Position numbers and translations under genes: made by a program. 64,000 bases of DNA, taken from positions 62,001 through 126,000 of the forward strand of contig NZ_SLWY01000008.1 of assembly GCF_004341245.1 (NCBI RefSeq), given 5' to 3'. This document shows positions 9,405 to 20,470 of this stretch, in pieces (within the stretch, counting starts at the first letter, position 1; every line of letters starts with the position of its first letter). The notes under the pieces are model-generated. The model saw nothing but the letters and a program-made list of their open reading frames with translations. It was not told the DNA's origin and made no database searches. Source of the stretch: Plasticicumulans lactativorans (GTDB lineage: Bacteria > Pseudomonadota > Gammaproteobacteria > Competibacterales > Competibacteraceae).

Positions 9405-10040
9405 TCACGGCGGCGTGAAGCGCAGGTCACCGTACCAGCCGGCGACCGTCTGCCCGCTGTTGTCGCCGTCGCTCATCACCGCCACCGCGTCGATCCGGCG
9501 GATGTCCTCGCCGAACAGCGCGCGGAAGTCGACACGCACGTCGCGGGATTCCTCGACCCAGCGCCCGGCCTCGCGCGACCCCGAGCGCAGCGCCAGCACC
9601 TGCGCGTTCGCGGTGAAGGCGTTCGGCCAGTGCGCGCCCGCCGGCTCGTGGCTCGCCCACACGTACACCAGCGTGCGCGTGCGCCAGAACGCCACGCCCC
9701 CCGACACCACCACGTAGACCCGCACCGCGTAGTCGTCGCCGGCCTTGCTGCGCTCGTCGAGCCCGACCGGCAGGCGCTCGGCCCGCCACCACCAGCGCAG
9801 CCGCGGCGTGCGTTCGAGGTCGACGGCGATCTCCCGGTACAGCCCCGAGGCGCTGCCGTGCGCCTCGGCGTGCAGGCCGGCGCGCCCGTCGATGCTGCCC
9901 GGGCGGTACGTGGTCTCGCCCTTGAACACCTGCGGCTTCCAGCCCGCGAGGTCGCCGGCGGAGAACGCCCCGACCACCATCTCCTGCGCCTGCGCTGCAC
10001 CCCAGACGAGCAGCAGCGCCAGGCCCCATCCGCTTCGCAT
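9405..10040 (-). CDS. Exported DUF3047 protein
   Basis: The 211-residue product has a Sec signal peptide ending AAQAQ. A single DUF3047 domain follows (RWWWRAERLPVG, then DDYAVRVYVVVSGG, and AVMSDGDNSGQTVAGWYGDLRF at the end). The family is periplasmic, of unknown function, and looks like a jelly-roll. GGGAGG nine bases before the ATG at 10040 supports that start over the in-frame ATG at 10070. The ATG at 10070 overlaps the stop of the upstream lipoprotein gene. The two genes form a likely pair. Confidence 0.8.
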   Translation of the reverse strand: MRSGWGLALLLVWGAAQAQEMVVGAFSAGDLAGWKPQVFKGETTYRPGSIDGRAGLHAEAHGSASGLYREIAVDLERTPRLRWWWRAERLPVGLDERSKAGDDYAVRVYVVVSGGVAFWRTRTLVYVWASHEPAGAHWPNAFTANAQVLALRSGSREAGRWVEESRDVRVDFRALFGEDIRRIDAVAVMSDGDNSGQTVAGWYGDLRFTPP

Positions 10041-10066
10041 CGTCGCTGCCCTCCCGCCGCGTGCCC

Positions 10067-11461
10067 TCATGGCGCCGCCGGCGCCGGCTCCAGCCAGGCG
10101 TCGAGCAGCGTGGGATCATCGAAGTGGCGCTCGCCGACGAAGGCGATCGCGTGCCGCCCGCGCTCGCGCATCGTCCCCGCCGAGGGCACGCCCATCGGCC
10201 ACAGCAGCCAGCGCTCGGGGCGCTCGCTCCCCGCCACCAGGCCGTCGGCATCGAACAGCGACGCCGCGCCGCGCGCCGCGTACAGCTCGGCGTCGTCGGC
10301 GAGGCGGTAGGGCGTGCCGCTGGCGTCCCCCGCCGTCACCGCTTCGAGGTAGTGATGCCCGGCGCCGAGGCGCACCACCACGCGCTGCCCCGCGGCGAGC
10401 GGCGGTGCCGGGTACGGCAGCAGCGGCGCCTCGGCGAGCGCCGCCGCCGCGGCCCGCAGGCGCAGCCCCGGGCGCGGGAACAGCACGTGGTAGCAGCCGC
10501 AGGCGTGGATGCTGTCGTAGGCGAGCACGGCGCCGTCGGCATCGAGCGTCACCCGCCAGATCACCCCGTCGAGCGCCCCCGCGTACAGCGCCCCGCCCGC
10601 CTCGGCCGGGCGCGCCGCGAACCAGATCAGGTAGTCGAGCTGCAGCACCGGCCGGCCCTGCCAGAACGCGTAGCCACCCCAGCGGTAGACGACCGGCTCG
10701 GGCGCCACCGTCGGGCGGCCGGCGGCACCGCGCAGCGGGCGGCCGGGCAGGTCGTCCGCGCTCGCGGTGTCGACCTCGAACACCGGCGCGTGGCGCGCGA
10801 ACAGCACCGTCCACTGCGCCGGGGTCGGCGCCGGCACCCCCAGCGCGTCGCGCGCCGGGGCGAGCTTCGTGAGGGATGCGGCCGGGGGCCGGTAGCGCAG
10901 GCGCTCGCCCCGCGCCGGCGGCGGCGCGGCGAAGCGCGCGAGCGTGTCGCGCTGGTAGCCGTGCAGCGTCGCCAGCACCGGCAGCACGGTCAGCGGCCAC
11001 AGCCCGGCGACGCGGGCGCCGCCGCGGTATTCCGACGGCACCTGGGCGGCGGCGTGCACGCGCGCGAGCCCGTCGGGCGTGTCCGGCACGCCGGCGAGCG
11101 TCGTTGCGCGGCAGACCGACAGGCGCCCCGGCAGCGTCGACAGCGGCGCGAGCGGCGGCCCGACGTCGGCCGCCACGCGCGCGGCGCGGCGCGCGTCGAG
11201 CTCGGCGCCGGCCGCCGCGAGGCGCCCGAGCCACGCCGCCTGCGCCGGTGCGGCGAGCGCCGGCGGATCGAAGGCGGCGAGGAAGCGGTCCGCGGCAAGG
11301 CCGGGGAAGCCGGGCAGCGGGCGCGGCGACGACGGCGAGCCGCCGGCCGCGTCGGCCAGCGCCCGTTGCAGCGCGGCGCAGTCGTCGGCCACGGGTGGCG
11401 GCGCGCCGAGGCTCGCGCAGCCGCCCGCGGCGAACAGCAGCAGCAGGGTCCAGAGCCTCAT
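10067..11461 (-). CDS. Large lipoprotein of unknown function
   Basis: The 464-residue protein begins MRLWTLLLLFAAGGCASLG, a clear lipoprotein signal with the acylated Cys at residue 15. I do not recognise a domain family. Visible features are HACGCYHVLFPR near residue 320, a conserved-looking YRWGGYAFWQGRPVLQLDY near 265, and many Trp and Tyr residues in the second half, suggesting a beta-rich periplasmic fold. It sits upstream of the DUF3047 gene with a near-overlap, so the two probably act together in the envelope. An in-frame GTG at 11467 is an alternative start. Confidence 0.7.
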   Translation of the reverse strand: MRLWTLLLLFAAGGCASLGAPPPVADDCAALQRALADAAGGSPSSPRPLPGFPGLAADRFLAAFDPPALAAPAQAAWLGRLAAAGAELDARRAARVAADVGPPLAPLSTLPGRLSVCRATTLAGVPDTPDGLARVHAAAQVPSEYRGGARVAGLWPLTVLPVLATLHGYQRDTLARFAAPPPARGERLRYRPPAASLTKLAPARDALGVPAPTPAQWTVLFARHAPVFEVDTASADDLPGRPLRGAAGRPTVAPEPVVYRWGGYAFWQGRPVLQLDYLIWFAARPAEAGGALYAGALDGVIWRVTLDADGAVLAYDSIHACGCYHVLFPRPGLRLRAAAAALAEAPLLPYPAPPLAAGQRVVVRLGAGHHYLEAVTAGDASGTPYRLADDAELYAARGAASLFDADGLVAGSERPERWLLWPMGVPSAGTMRERGRHAIAFVGERHFDDPTLLDAWLEPAPAAP

Positions 11462-11533
11462 GCGCACTCTCCGGCGGGGCGATCACCGGCATACGCACCG
11501 CGGCCGGCGGCGGACGCACCCCGCCGCGGCGCT

Positions 11534-13419
<1,886 letters not shown>

Positions 13420-13554
13420 GTCGCCCACCTTTCCGAAACCGACTGATTGGATGATCGGCGACGCCCCTGTGGCCGGCCCATCCCGAGGATGGACAAGTCA
13501 TTTCTAGTACAAACGGGAGCCCGCCGCGGGTGCGCCCGCACCCGCCGAGCCGGT

Positions 13555-13595
13555 AACGGCGAACGGCGAACGGCGAACGGCGAACGGCGAACGGC
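13555..13595. repeat. Short tandem repeat, 7-bp unit AACGGCG
   Basis: The unit AACGGCG occurs six times head to tail (the last lacks one base). It lies in the 229-base intergenic stretch between the PEP-CTERM gene and the next gene downstream on the same strand. No gene is apparent here. Such a tract can vary in copy number by slippage. Confidence 0.85.
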
Positions 13596-13648
13596 GGCGA
13601 TGGTGGCCGTCGGCGGAGCGGCGGGTGGCGGTTGGAAGCGCCTCGCGG

Positions 13649-14461
13649 CTAGGTGCTGCAGAGCAGATGGCCCTCGCGCGCCACCGGTGCGAGGCACCAG
13701 CGCTCGAGCGCGACCGGGTAGGCGCTGTCGCGCACCCGCTTCTGCAGGGCCGGCAGGGCGCCGCGCGCGTCGGCCTCGCGGGCGAAGATGACGACGGTGC
13801 GAAACCATGCGCCGCGCTGCAGCACGCGCACGTCGAGCGCCGGCAGCGCGGCCTGCGCCACCGCCTTGCGCGCCCGCGCCACCTCGTCCTGCGCCGATGC
13901 CAGATCGACGTCGCCGCCGACGACGATGCCCCAGCCGCCCGCCGGCAGCGCCGCCGCCAGCGCCCCGTCTGCGGCCGCGGGCGGCGCGGGCACCGGAGCC
14001 GGCGGCACCGGCTCGGTGGCCGGCGGCGGCGCCACGCCGGGCGCGGCGGGCGTGACGGCGAGTGCACGCGTCACCGCACCGCCGATCTGCGCGTCGATGC
14101 GCTCGGTGCCGCTGGCGGCGGCCCGCAGCTGCTTCGACAGCCCGTCCAGAGTCTCGCGCAGCGCCGGATCGGTGGCCTTCGGCGCCGCCGCATCGAGCAC
14201 GTTCACCGCCTCGCCGAGCGCCCGGCCGACGCCCGCGACCATCTGGCGGGTGTCGTCGATCTCGAACTCCAGGCCACCGAGGTTGGCCTTGCGCAGGCGG
14301 ATGCCGGCGTCGTCGAGCGTGGTCAGCACGGCGAGGGTCAGGTCCCGGAAGGTGGCGGCGAGCGGTTCGCGCCAGAACAGCAGCATCAGCAGGATCAGCG
14401 CGCCGATGACCTTGATCAGGAGGCGCACGCCCGCCTCCAGGGTTTCGATCCACTCCTTCAC
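13649..14461 (-). CDS. Membrane-anchored protein of unknown function
   Basis: This 270-residue protein has one N-terminal transmembrane helix (about residues 12-29, LLIKVIGALILLMLLFW). A helical stretch follows, then a Pro/Ala-rich linker near residues 140-170 and a C-terminal domain of about 90 residues starting GGWGIVVGGDVDLASAQDEVARA. That last part, with alternating strands and an ARKAVAQ helix, resembles a peptidoglycan-binding SPOR-like fold, but the match is weak. Translation begins at GTG with GGAGGGG six bases before it. It lies between tsaC and the PEP-CTERM gene. I cannot name a function. Confidence 0.7.
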   Translation of the reverse strand: MKEWIETLEAGVRLLIKVIGALILLMLLFWREPLAATFRDLTLAVLTTLDDAGIRLRKANLGGLEFEIDDTRQMVAGVGRALGEAVNVLDAAAPKATDPALRETLDGLSKQLRAAASGTERIDAQIGGAVTRALAVTPAAPGVAPPPATEPVPPAPVPAPPAAADGALAAALPAGGWGIVVGGDVDLASAQDEVARARKAVAQAALPALDVRVLQRGAWFRTVVIFAREADARGALPALQKRVRDSAYPVALERWCLAPVAREGHLLCST

Positions 14462-14518
14462 GCCCCGCCCCTCCGCGCCGCGCCCACGCCGTCCAGCATA
14501 GCCGCGGCGGGGCGGTTC

Positions 14519-15082
14519 TCAGCCGCGCAGCAGCGCGCCGCTGGCGAGGTCGCGGATCGTGCTCGGCTGCCGCGCGCCGCCGAGCGCACCGGGCAGGATG
14601 TAGTCGACGCCCGCCCCCAGGCGGGTGCGCACCTGCAGCGCGCTGCGCGCCGGCGGGCGCGCGGCGCGGTTGGCGCTGGTGGAGACGATCGCGCCGCCGA
14701 AGGCCCGGCACAGCGCCGCGGCGAGCGGGTGCGCGGTGACGCGCACCGCGAGGGTCGCGTGCGCGCCGCGCAGCAGCGGCGACACGCCGCTCCGGCACGG
14801 CACCAGCCAGGTGTTCGGCCCCGGCCAGGAGTCGCCGATCCGCGCGCGCTGGCCGGCGTCGAGCGGCTGGATGTAGGGGGTGAGCTGGTCGATCGCGGCG
14901 GCGATCAGGATCAGGCCCTTGTGCGCCGGGCGCCGTTTCAGCGCCAGCAGACGGGCCAGCGCGGCCTCGTCGCGGGGGTCGCAGCCCAGCCCCCAGACGG
15001 CCTCGGTGGGATAGGCGATCACCCCGCCGCCGCGCAGGACCCGCACCGCCTGCGCGAGGTGCAGCCGCGACACCGCTGGCAC
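14519..15082 (-). CDS. tsaC: L-threonylcarbamoyladenylate synthase (TsaC/Sua5/YrdC family)
   Basis: The 187-residue enzyme makes threonylcarbamoyl-AMP from threonine, bicarbonate and ATP for the t6A modification of ANN-decoding tRNAs. The YrdC fold is shown by GGGVIAYPTEAVWGLGCDP, the basic KRRPAHKGLILIA loop, and AIVSTSANRAARPP. The length equals the single-domain TsaC form. No ATG fits; the GTG at 15082 has GAGG six bases before it and starts just past the topA stop, so coupling to topA is likely. A second GTG at 15073 is possible. Confidence 0.88.
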   Translation of the reverse strand: MPAVSRLHLAQAVRVLRGGGVIAYPTEAVWGLGCDPRDEAALARLLALKRRPAHKGLILIAAAIDQLTPYIQPLDAGQRARIGDSWPGPNTWLVPCRSGVSPLLRGAHATLAVRVTAHPLAAALCRAFGGAIVSTSANRAARPPARSALQVRTRLGAGVDYILPGALGGARQPSTIRDLASGALLRG

Positions 15083-15090
15083 CGCGCGCC

Positions 15091-17421
15091 TCAGCCGGTC
15101 TTCGCGCGCCCGCGACGCGGCGGGCCGGCCTTCTTCTCGGGGGCGGCGGCGAGCAGTTCGAGGCACTCGTCGAGGTTGAGCGAGGCCGGCTCGCGGTCCT
15201 TGGGGATCTTCGCGTTCTTCTTGCCGTCGGTGATGTAGGGGCCGTAGCGCCCGTTCAGCACCTGCACCGGCGAGCCCTCGAACACGCGGATGTACTTGTT
15301 GGCCTCGGCGGTCTTGTGCGCGGCGATGAGCTCGAGCGCGCGCTCGCGGCTGACCGAGTACGGGTCGTCCTCCTTCAGCGACACGTACTTCTTGCCGTAC
15401 TGGACGTAGGGGCCGAAGCGCCCGACGTTGGCCTTGATCGGCTCGCCCTCGGCGGTCTTGCCGAGCTCGCGCGGCAGCTTGAACAGTTCGAGCGCGTCGT
15501 CGAGGCTGATCGTGTCCATGCGCTGGTCGGGGCGCAGGCTCGCGAAGCGGGGCTTGTCGGCGTCGTCCTTGGTGCCGATCTGCACGAACGGGCCGAAGCG
15601 CCCGATGCGCACGCTGACCGGCTTGCCGCTCTTCGGGTCGGTGCCGAGTTCGCGCGCCTGCGCCGCCTCGGTGCGCGACACCGAGCCCTCCTTTTCCTCC
15701 AGCAGCCCCTTGAACGGCTCCCAGAAGGCGCGCATCAGCGGCACCCACTCCTTCTCGCCGCGCGAGACGTCGTCGAGCTCGTCCTCGAGCCGCGCGGTGA
15801 AGTCGTAGTCGACGTAGCGCGTGAAGTGCTGGGTCAGGAAGCGGTTGACGATGCGGCCGACGTCGGTCGGCACGAAGCGGCGGTTCTCGAGCACCGCGTA
15901 CTCGCGCGCCTGCAGCGTGGAGATGATCGCGGCGTAGGTCGACGGCCGGCCGATGCCGTACTCCTCCAGCGCCTTCACCAGGCTCGCCTCGCTGTAGCGC
16001 GGCGGCGGCTCGGTGAAGTGCTGCACCGCCGCGAGCGCCTGCAGCGCGACCGTCTCGCCCACCGCGAGCGGCGGCAGCACGCGCCCCTCGTCGTCGTCGG
16101 CACCACCCTTCCTGGCGTCGTCGACCCCTTCCTCGTAGACCGCGAGGAAGCCCGGGTCGGCAACGGTCGAGCCGCTCGCGCGGAACACCCCGACGCTGCC
16201 GGCGGCGAGGTCGACGGCGACGGTGTCGAGCGTGGCCGGGATCATCTGGCAGGCGACGGTGCGCTTCCAGACCAGCTCGTAGAGCCGGAACTGGTCGGCA
16301 GTGAGGTGGGCGCGGATCGCGTCGGGCTCCACCGCGACCGCGGTCGGGCGGATCGCCTCGTGGGCCTCCTGCGCGTTCTTGGCCTTGGTCTTGTACACGC
16401 GCGGGGCGTCGGGGACGTTGTGCGCACCGTACTTGGCGGCGATCAGCGCGCGGATCTCGACGAGCGCCTCCTGCGCCAGGTTGACCGAGTCGGTGCGCAT
16501 GTAGGTGATCAGGCCGACCGCGCCGCCGCCGGTGTCGATGCCCTCGTAGAGCTGCTGCGCGGTGCGCATCGTGCGGTTGGCCGAGAAGCCGAGCTTGCGC
16601 GAGGCCTCCTGCTGCAGCGTGCTGGTGGTGAAGGGCGCGGCCGGATTGCGCTTGCGCTGCTTCTTCTCGACCTTGGCGACCCGCAGCGCACCGCCGGCGG
16701 CCTCCAGCAGCGCCGTGCGCATCGCGTGCGCCTGCTCGCCGTTCTCCACGCTGAACTGCGTGAGCTTGTCGCCGGCGTATTCGATCAGCTTGGCGCCGAA
16801 GGCCTGCCCGGCCTTGGCACAGTCGGCGTCGAGCGTCCAGTACTCGCGCGGCACGAAGCGTTCGATCTCCTCCTCGCGCTCGCAGATCATGCGCAGCGCC
16901 GGCGACTGCACGCGCCCGGCGGAGAGCCCGCGGCGGATCTTCTTCCACAGCAGCGGTGACAGGTTGAAGCCGACCAGGTAGTCGAGCGCGCGGCGCGCCT
17001 GCTGCGCGTTGACCATGTCCATCGACAGCTCGCGCGGATGCTCGATCGCCTCCTGCACCGCGCGCTTGGTGATCTCGTTGAACACCACGCGCTGCACCGG
17101 CTTGTCGTGCAGCAGGCCGCGGTCCTTGAGGATCTCGTGCAGATGCCAGGAGATCGCCTCGCCTTCGCGGTCGGGGTCGGTCGCGAGGTAGAGCGCCTCG
17201 GCCTTGCCGATTGCCTTGGCGATCGCCGCGACGTGCTTCTCGTTCTTGTCGATGACCTCGTACTTCATCGAGAAGTCGCGCTCGGGATCGACCGCCCCCT
17301 CCTTGGGGATCAGGTCACGCACGTGCCCGTACGAAGCGAGCACCTCGAAGTCCTTGCCGAGGTACTTCTTGATGGTCTTCGCCTTCGCCGGCGACTCCAC
17401 GATCACCAGGTTCTTGCTCAT
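15091..17421 (-). CDS. topA: DNA topoisomerase I
   Basis: The 776-residue type IA topoisomerase relaxes negative supercoils. The toprim domain opens MSKNLVIVESPAKAKTIKKY and contains TDPDREGEAISWH; the active-site Tyr lies in GLITYMRTDS near residue 305. The C terminus has three Topo_C_Rpt units (GRFGPFVQIG, GRFGPYVQYGKKY, GRYGPYITDGKKN). It lacks the Cys4 zinc ribbons of the Escherichia coli enzyme, which makes it shorter than the 865-residue form. It is followed closely by tsaC and preceded by smg and dprA on the same strand. Confidence 0.95.
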   Translation of the reverse strand: MSKNLVIVESPAKAKTIKKYLGKDFEVLASYGHVRDLIPKEGAVDPERDFSMKYEVIDKNEKHVAAIAKAIGKAEALYLATDPDREGEAISWHLHEILKDRGLLHDKPVQRVVFNEITKRAVQEAIEHPRELSMDMVNAQQARRALDYLVGFNLSPLLWKKIRRGLSAGRVQSPALRMICEREEEIERFVPREYWTLDADCAKAGQAFGAKLIEYAGDKLTQFSVENGEQAHAMRTALLEAAGGALRVAKVEKKQRKRNPAAPFTTSTLQQEASRKLGFSANRTMRTAQQLYEGIDTGGGAVGLITYMRTDSVNLAQEALVEIRALIAAKYGAHNVPDAPRVYKTKAKNAQEAHEAIRPTAVAVEPDAIRAHLTADQFRLYELVWKRTVACQMIPATLDTVAVDLAAGSVGVFRASGSTVADPGFLAVYEEGVDDARKGGADDDEGRVLPPLAVGETVALQALAAVQHFTEPPPRYSEASLVKALEEYGIGRPSTYAAIISTLQAREYAVLENRRFVPTDVGRIVNRFLTQHFTRYVDYDFTARLEDELDDVSRGEKEWVPLMRAFWEPFKGLLEEKEGSVSRTEAAQARELGTDPKSGKPVSVRIGRFGPFVQIGTKDDADKPRFASLRPDQRMDTISLDDALELFKLPRELGKTAEGEPIKANVGRFGPYVQYGKKYVSLKEDDPYSVSRERALELIAAHKTAEANKYIRVFEGSPVQVLNGRYGPYITDGKKNAKIPKDREPASLNLDECLELLAAAPEKKAGPPRRGRAKTG

Positions 17422-17499
17422 GCTCGCTTCGCTGCGGGCGCCCGCGAGGGCGGGAGGGAGGATGCGCGGCCGCGTGGCGGCCGGCGGACCTGCGGAACT

Positions 17500-17970
17500 C
17501 TAGTGGAGATAGCCCGTGAATTCATCGAAGAGCATGTCTTCGACGCAGGCGTAGGCGTCCTCGTGACCGGGCTGGTTGAACAGCACCATGAGGATCACCC
17601 ATTTGAGCTGGGTGCTGTCGATCTCCTCGGCGTCGAGCGCCATCACCCGGTCCATGACCAGTTCGCGGGTCTCCGGGGTGAGCACGCCGGTCTGCTCGAG
17701 GTAGAGGATGAAGCCGCGCTCCTCGACGCCGAGCCGCGCGCATTCGGCGGCGACGAACACGCGGAACGAGCGCGCGCCCCCGGCGAGCGGCGCCTGCTGG
17801 CGGGCGGCGAGCCCGTCGAGCCATTCGAACGCCTGATTCACTTCGCGGGAGGGAAAGCCGGCATCCAGCAGTTCGGACTGCATGGATTCACGGTCGGTCT
17901 CGGTGTCGGAGTCGTCGGCAAGGAAGTTCTGGAACAGGTACATCAGCACGTCCAGGACGTTTTCTTTCAT
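17500..17970 (-). CDS. smg: Smg family protein (DUF494)
   Basis: The 156-residue cytoplasmic protein belongs to the Smg/DUF494 family, which in gammaproteobacteria and betaproteobacteria sits between dprA and topA, as here. It begins MKENVLDVLMYLFQNF and has the typical LDAEEIDSTQLKWVILMVLFNQPG near residue 115. The family is mostly helical with unknown biochemical role. The ATG at 17970 follows AGAGG; GTG one codon earlier is possible. It starts 9 bases after the dprA stop, so the two are probably co-transcribed. Confidence 0.9.
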   Translation of the reverse strand: MKENVLDVLMYLFQNFLADDSDTETDRESMQSELLDAGFPSREVNQAFEWLDGLAARQQAPLAGGARSFRVFVAAECARLGVEERGFILYLEQTGVLTPETRELVMDRVMALDAEEIDSTQLKWVILMVLFNQPGHEDAYACVEDMLFDEFTGYLH

Positions 17971-17979
17971 CACATCCTC

Positions 17980-19110
17980 TCAGCGGCCGAGCTTCGAGTA
18001 GAGGCCGCCGGGGGCGCTGGCCACATACCCTTCGAGCTCGAGGATCAGCAGCATGGAGGAAACGACTTCGGCCGTCAATCCGCTGCGCTGCACAAGAAGG
18101 TCCACGCCGACCGGTGCATCACCCATTGAATCCAACAGCTTACGGTAGTCGTCGGCGAGCTCCGGCAGGGCCTGCGCGGGCCCCGCGGGGGCTGTCGCAG
18201 GGGCTGCCGCGGGGGTCTCGGCGAGCGCCGCGGCGACCTGCGGCGCGAGCGCGTAGAGGATGTCGCCGGCGGTCTCGACCAGCGTCGCCCCCTCGCGGAT
18301 CAGCGCGTGGCAGCCGCGCGCCATCGGGTTGTGGATCGAACCGGGAATGGCGAACACCTCGCGCCCGGCCTCGGCTGCGAGGCGCGCGGTGATCAGCGAG
18401 CCGCTGCGTGCCGCGGCCTCGACCACCAGCACGCCGAGGGCGAGGCCGGCGATGATGCGGTTGCGGCGCGGGAAGTTCTCGGCCAGCACCGGCGTGCCGG
18501 TCGGCAGCTCGCTGACCAGCGCCCCGCCGCTGTCGACGATGGCATGCGCGAGTTCGCGGTGGCGGGCCGGGTAGACGCGGTCGGGCCCGGTGCCGAACAC
18601 CGCGAGCGTGCGCCCGCCGGCCGCCAGCGCCCCCTGGTGCGCCTCGGCGTCGATGCCGAGCGCAAGCCCGCTGGTGATCGCGAGGCCGTCGCGGGCGAGG
18701 TGGCCGGCGAACTCGCGCGCGATGCCGGCACCGACCGGGGTCGGGCGGCGCGTGCCGACGATCGCGAGCTGCGGGTCGGCCAGGCAGGCCGGATCACCGC
18801 GCACGAACAGCAGCGGCGGCGCGCGGTCGATGCCGCGCAGGCGCGCCGGGTAGGCGGGATCGTCGCTGCGCAGCAGGTGGTTGCCCGGGCGTTCGGCCCA
18901 GGCGAGATCGCGCTCGGCGCCGGCCCAGTCGGGCGCGGCCAGCGCATCGGCGACCGCCTCGGGCAGCCCGGCCGCGAGGCGCTCGCGGCGCGAGGCCGCG
19001 AACGCCGCCGCCGGGCTGCCGAAGGCCGCGAGCACCTGGGCGAAGCGCGCCGCGCCGATGCCCGGCACGCGCAGCAGCGCGAGCCAGGCGCGGTCGTCCT
19101 CCCGCACCAT
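17980..19110 (-). CDS. dprA: DNA-processing protein DprA
   Basis: The 376-residue protein binds incoming single-stranded DNA and loads RecA during natural transformation. An N-terminal SAM-like region (LLRVPGIGAARFAQVL) is followed by the Rossmann core with IVGTRRPTPVGAGIAREFA, TSGLALGIDAEAHQGAL, FGTGPDRVYPARHREL and FPRRNRIIAGL. A C-terminal winged helix (DSMGDAPVGVDLLVQRSGL) completes it. The length matches the family. It follows the LysM gene by 14 bases on the same strand. Confidence 0.93.
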   Translation of the reverse strand: MVREDDRAWLALLRVPGIGAARFAQVLAAFGSPAAAFAASRRERLAAGLPEAVADALAAPDWAGAERDLAWAERPGNHLLRSDDPAYPARLRGIDRAPPLLFVRGDPACLADPQLAIVGTRRPTPVGAGIAREFAGHLARDGLAITSGLALGIDAEAHQGALAAGGRTLAVFGTGPDRVYPARHRELAHAIVDSGGALVSELPTGTPVLAENFPRRNRIIAGLALGVLVVEAAARSGSLITARLAAEAGREVFAIPGSIHNPMARGCHALIREGATLVETAGDILYALAPQVAAALAETPAAAPATAPAGPAQALPELADDYRKLLDSMGDAPVGVDLLVQRSGLTAEVVSSMLLILELEGYVASAPGGLYSKLGR

Positions 19111-19124
19111 CGCCGGACCGGCGT

Positions 19125-20312
19125 TCAGGGGGCGCCGACGGTGTCGCCGACGCTCAGCGGCCGCGTCGCGCTCATCACCAGCGCGTAGCTGACGCGGTCG
19201 AACACGCGGTAGACCATCACCACGGCGGCCTCCTCGTCGGGCAGGCGCACCATCGGCAGCGCGGCCGGCAGCGGGTCGGCGACCATCGCGTCGCCCCCGG
19301 TCGGCACGAAGGCGACCGACTGCGGTGCCACCTTGGCGAAGCGGTCGTGCATCAGCGCGCCGCGCTGGTAGGCGCCGAGCACGTGCCCGGGCGCGAGCCC
19401 CTGGCAACTGCCGACGTTCAGCACGACCGTGGCGTACTGGCCGATCCGCGAGACGCTGTCCATCACGCCGATGATGCGGCCGCTGAATCCGGCGGCGACC
19501 GGATGCGGCGTGAAGCGGTAGAGATCGTCGTCGTCGCTGGTCGCGAGCAGGCGGTCACCGGGGTAGGCCTCGCGCCGCGAATGCGTCAGCAGCAGCGTGG
19601 CCGGGTCGCCGGGCCGCACCAGCTCGGCGTCGGCGACGTCGATCGCGTAGTAGCCCAGCACCTCGCCGGTGTCGGGGTCGACGTAGCGGCCGCTCGGGCG
19701 GAACACGCGGTACACGCGCTGGCCGCCGTCGAGGTTGCGGGCGTAGACGCGGTCGCCGGCGCCGAGCGTCACGCGGCCGTCCTGCGAGGCGATCAGGTAG
19801 GGGACGTCGTCCCAGGTGTTGGTGGCCAGCACCGGCGCCGAGCGCAGGAAGGGCTGGATCACGTCGCGCGGCACCGTCGGCAGCGCTTCGAGCGATTCGG
19901 CGCGGATCTGCGGGGTCAGCCTGACCACGCCGCGCTGGCCGGCGGCCACGCGCAGGCGCGGCTGGCCGCGCTCGTAGAAGACCTCGATGACGTCGCCGGG
20001 GTAGATGCGGTGGGGGTTGCGGATCTGCGGGTTCTGCCGCCAGATCTCGGGCCAGCGCCAGGGCTGCGCCAGGAAACGCCCGGCGATGCCCCAGAGGGTG
20101 TCGCCCGGCACCACGGTGTATTGCGTCGGGTGGCCGGGGCGCAGCGCCACCGGCTGGTCCGCCGCCGCCGCCGCCGTGCCATCGGCGCGCGCCGCACCCG
20201 GATCGCACGGCTGCACCACCGGGGACTCCACCGCCACGGGCACCTGCGCGCAGCCCGTGGCGAGGAACGCACCCAGCATCAGGGGGGTCAGAGTCCTTCC
20301 GCAGGGGATCAT
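19125..20312 (-). CDS. LysM-domain lipoprotein
   Basis: The 395-residue protein starts with a lipoprotein signal (lipobox AFLATGC, Cys near residue 21). It carries one LysM peptidoglycan-binding domain around residues 63-112 (YTVVPGDTLWGIAGRFL, then WPEIWRQNPQIRNPHRIYPGD). The remainder has an SH3-like or sugar-binding look without a named family. This LysM protein precedes dprA and is divergent from def in many betaproteobacteria. It probably sits in the outer membrane facing the cell wall. The ATG at 20312 was chosen because it starts the signal; longer in-frame sequence is not signal-like. Confidence 0.88.
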   Translation of the reverse strand: MIPCGRTLTPLMLGAFLATGCAQVPVAVESPVVQPCDPGAARADGTAAAAADQPVALRPGHPTQYTVVPGDTLWGIAGRFLAQPWRWPEIWRQNPQIRNPHRIYPGDVIEVFYERGQPRLRVAAGQRGVVRLTPQIRAESLEALPTVPRDVIQPFLRSAPVLATNTWDDVPYLIASQDGRVTLGAGDRVYARNLDGGQRVYRVFRPSGRYVDPDTGEVLGYYAIDVADAELVRPGDPATLLLTHSRREAYPGDRLLATSDDDDLYRFTPHPVAAGFSGRIIGVMDSVSRIGQYATVVLNVGSCQGLAPGHVLGAYQRGALMHDRFAKVAPQSVAFVPTGGDAMVADPLPAALPMVRLPDEEAAVVMVYRVFDRVSYALVMSATRPLSVGDTVGAP

Positions 20313-20470
20313 GACGGGCGGGTTCCTTGTGGTTCCGGACGCGGGCGTCGGCAGTTTATCCAATGCCCCCGACGGCGCAACTTTGCACCGCCGCCGCCGC
20401 CCGATCCGGTATTCTTGCCGTCATCTTCGCAAGGCGCGCGGCGGTGGGCCGCGCGCAGGAACCGAACGCC

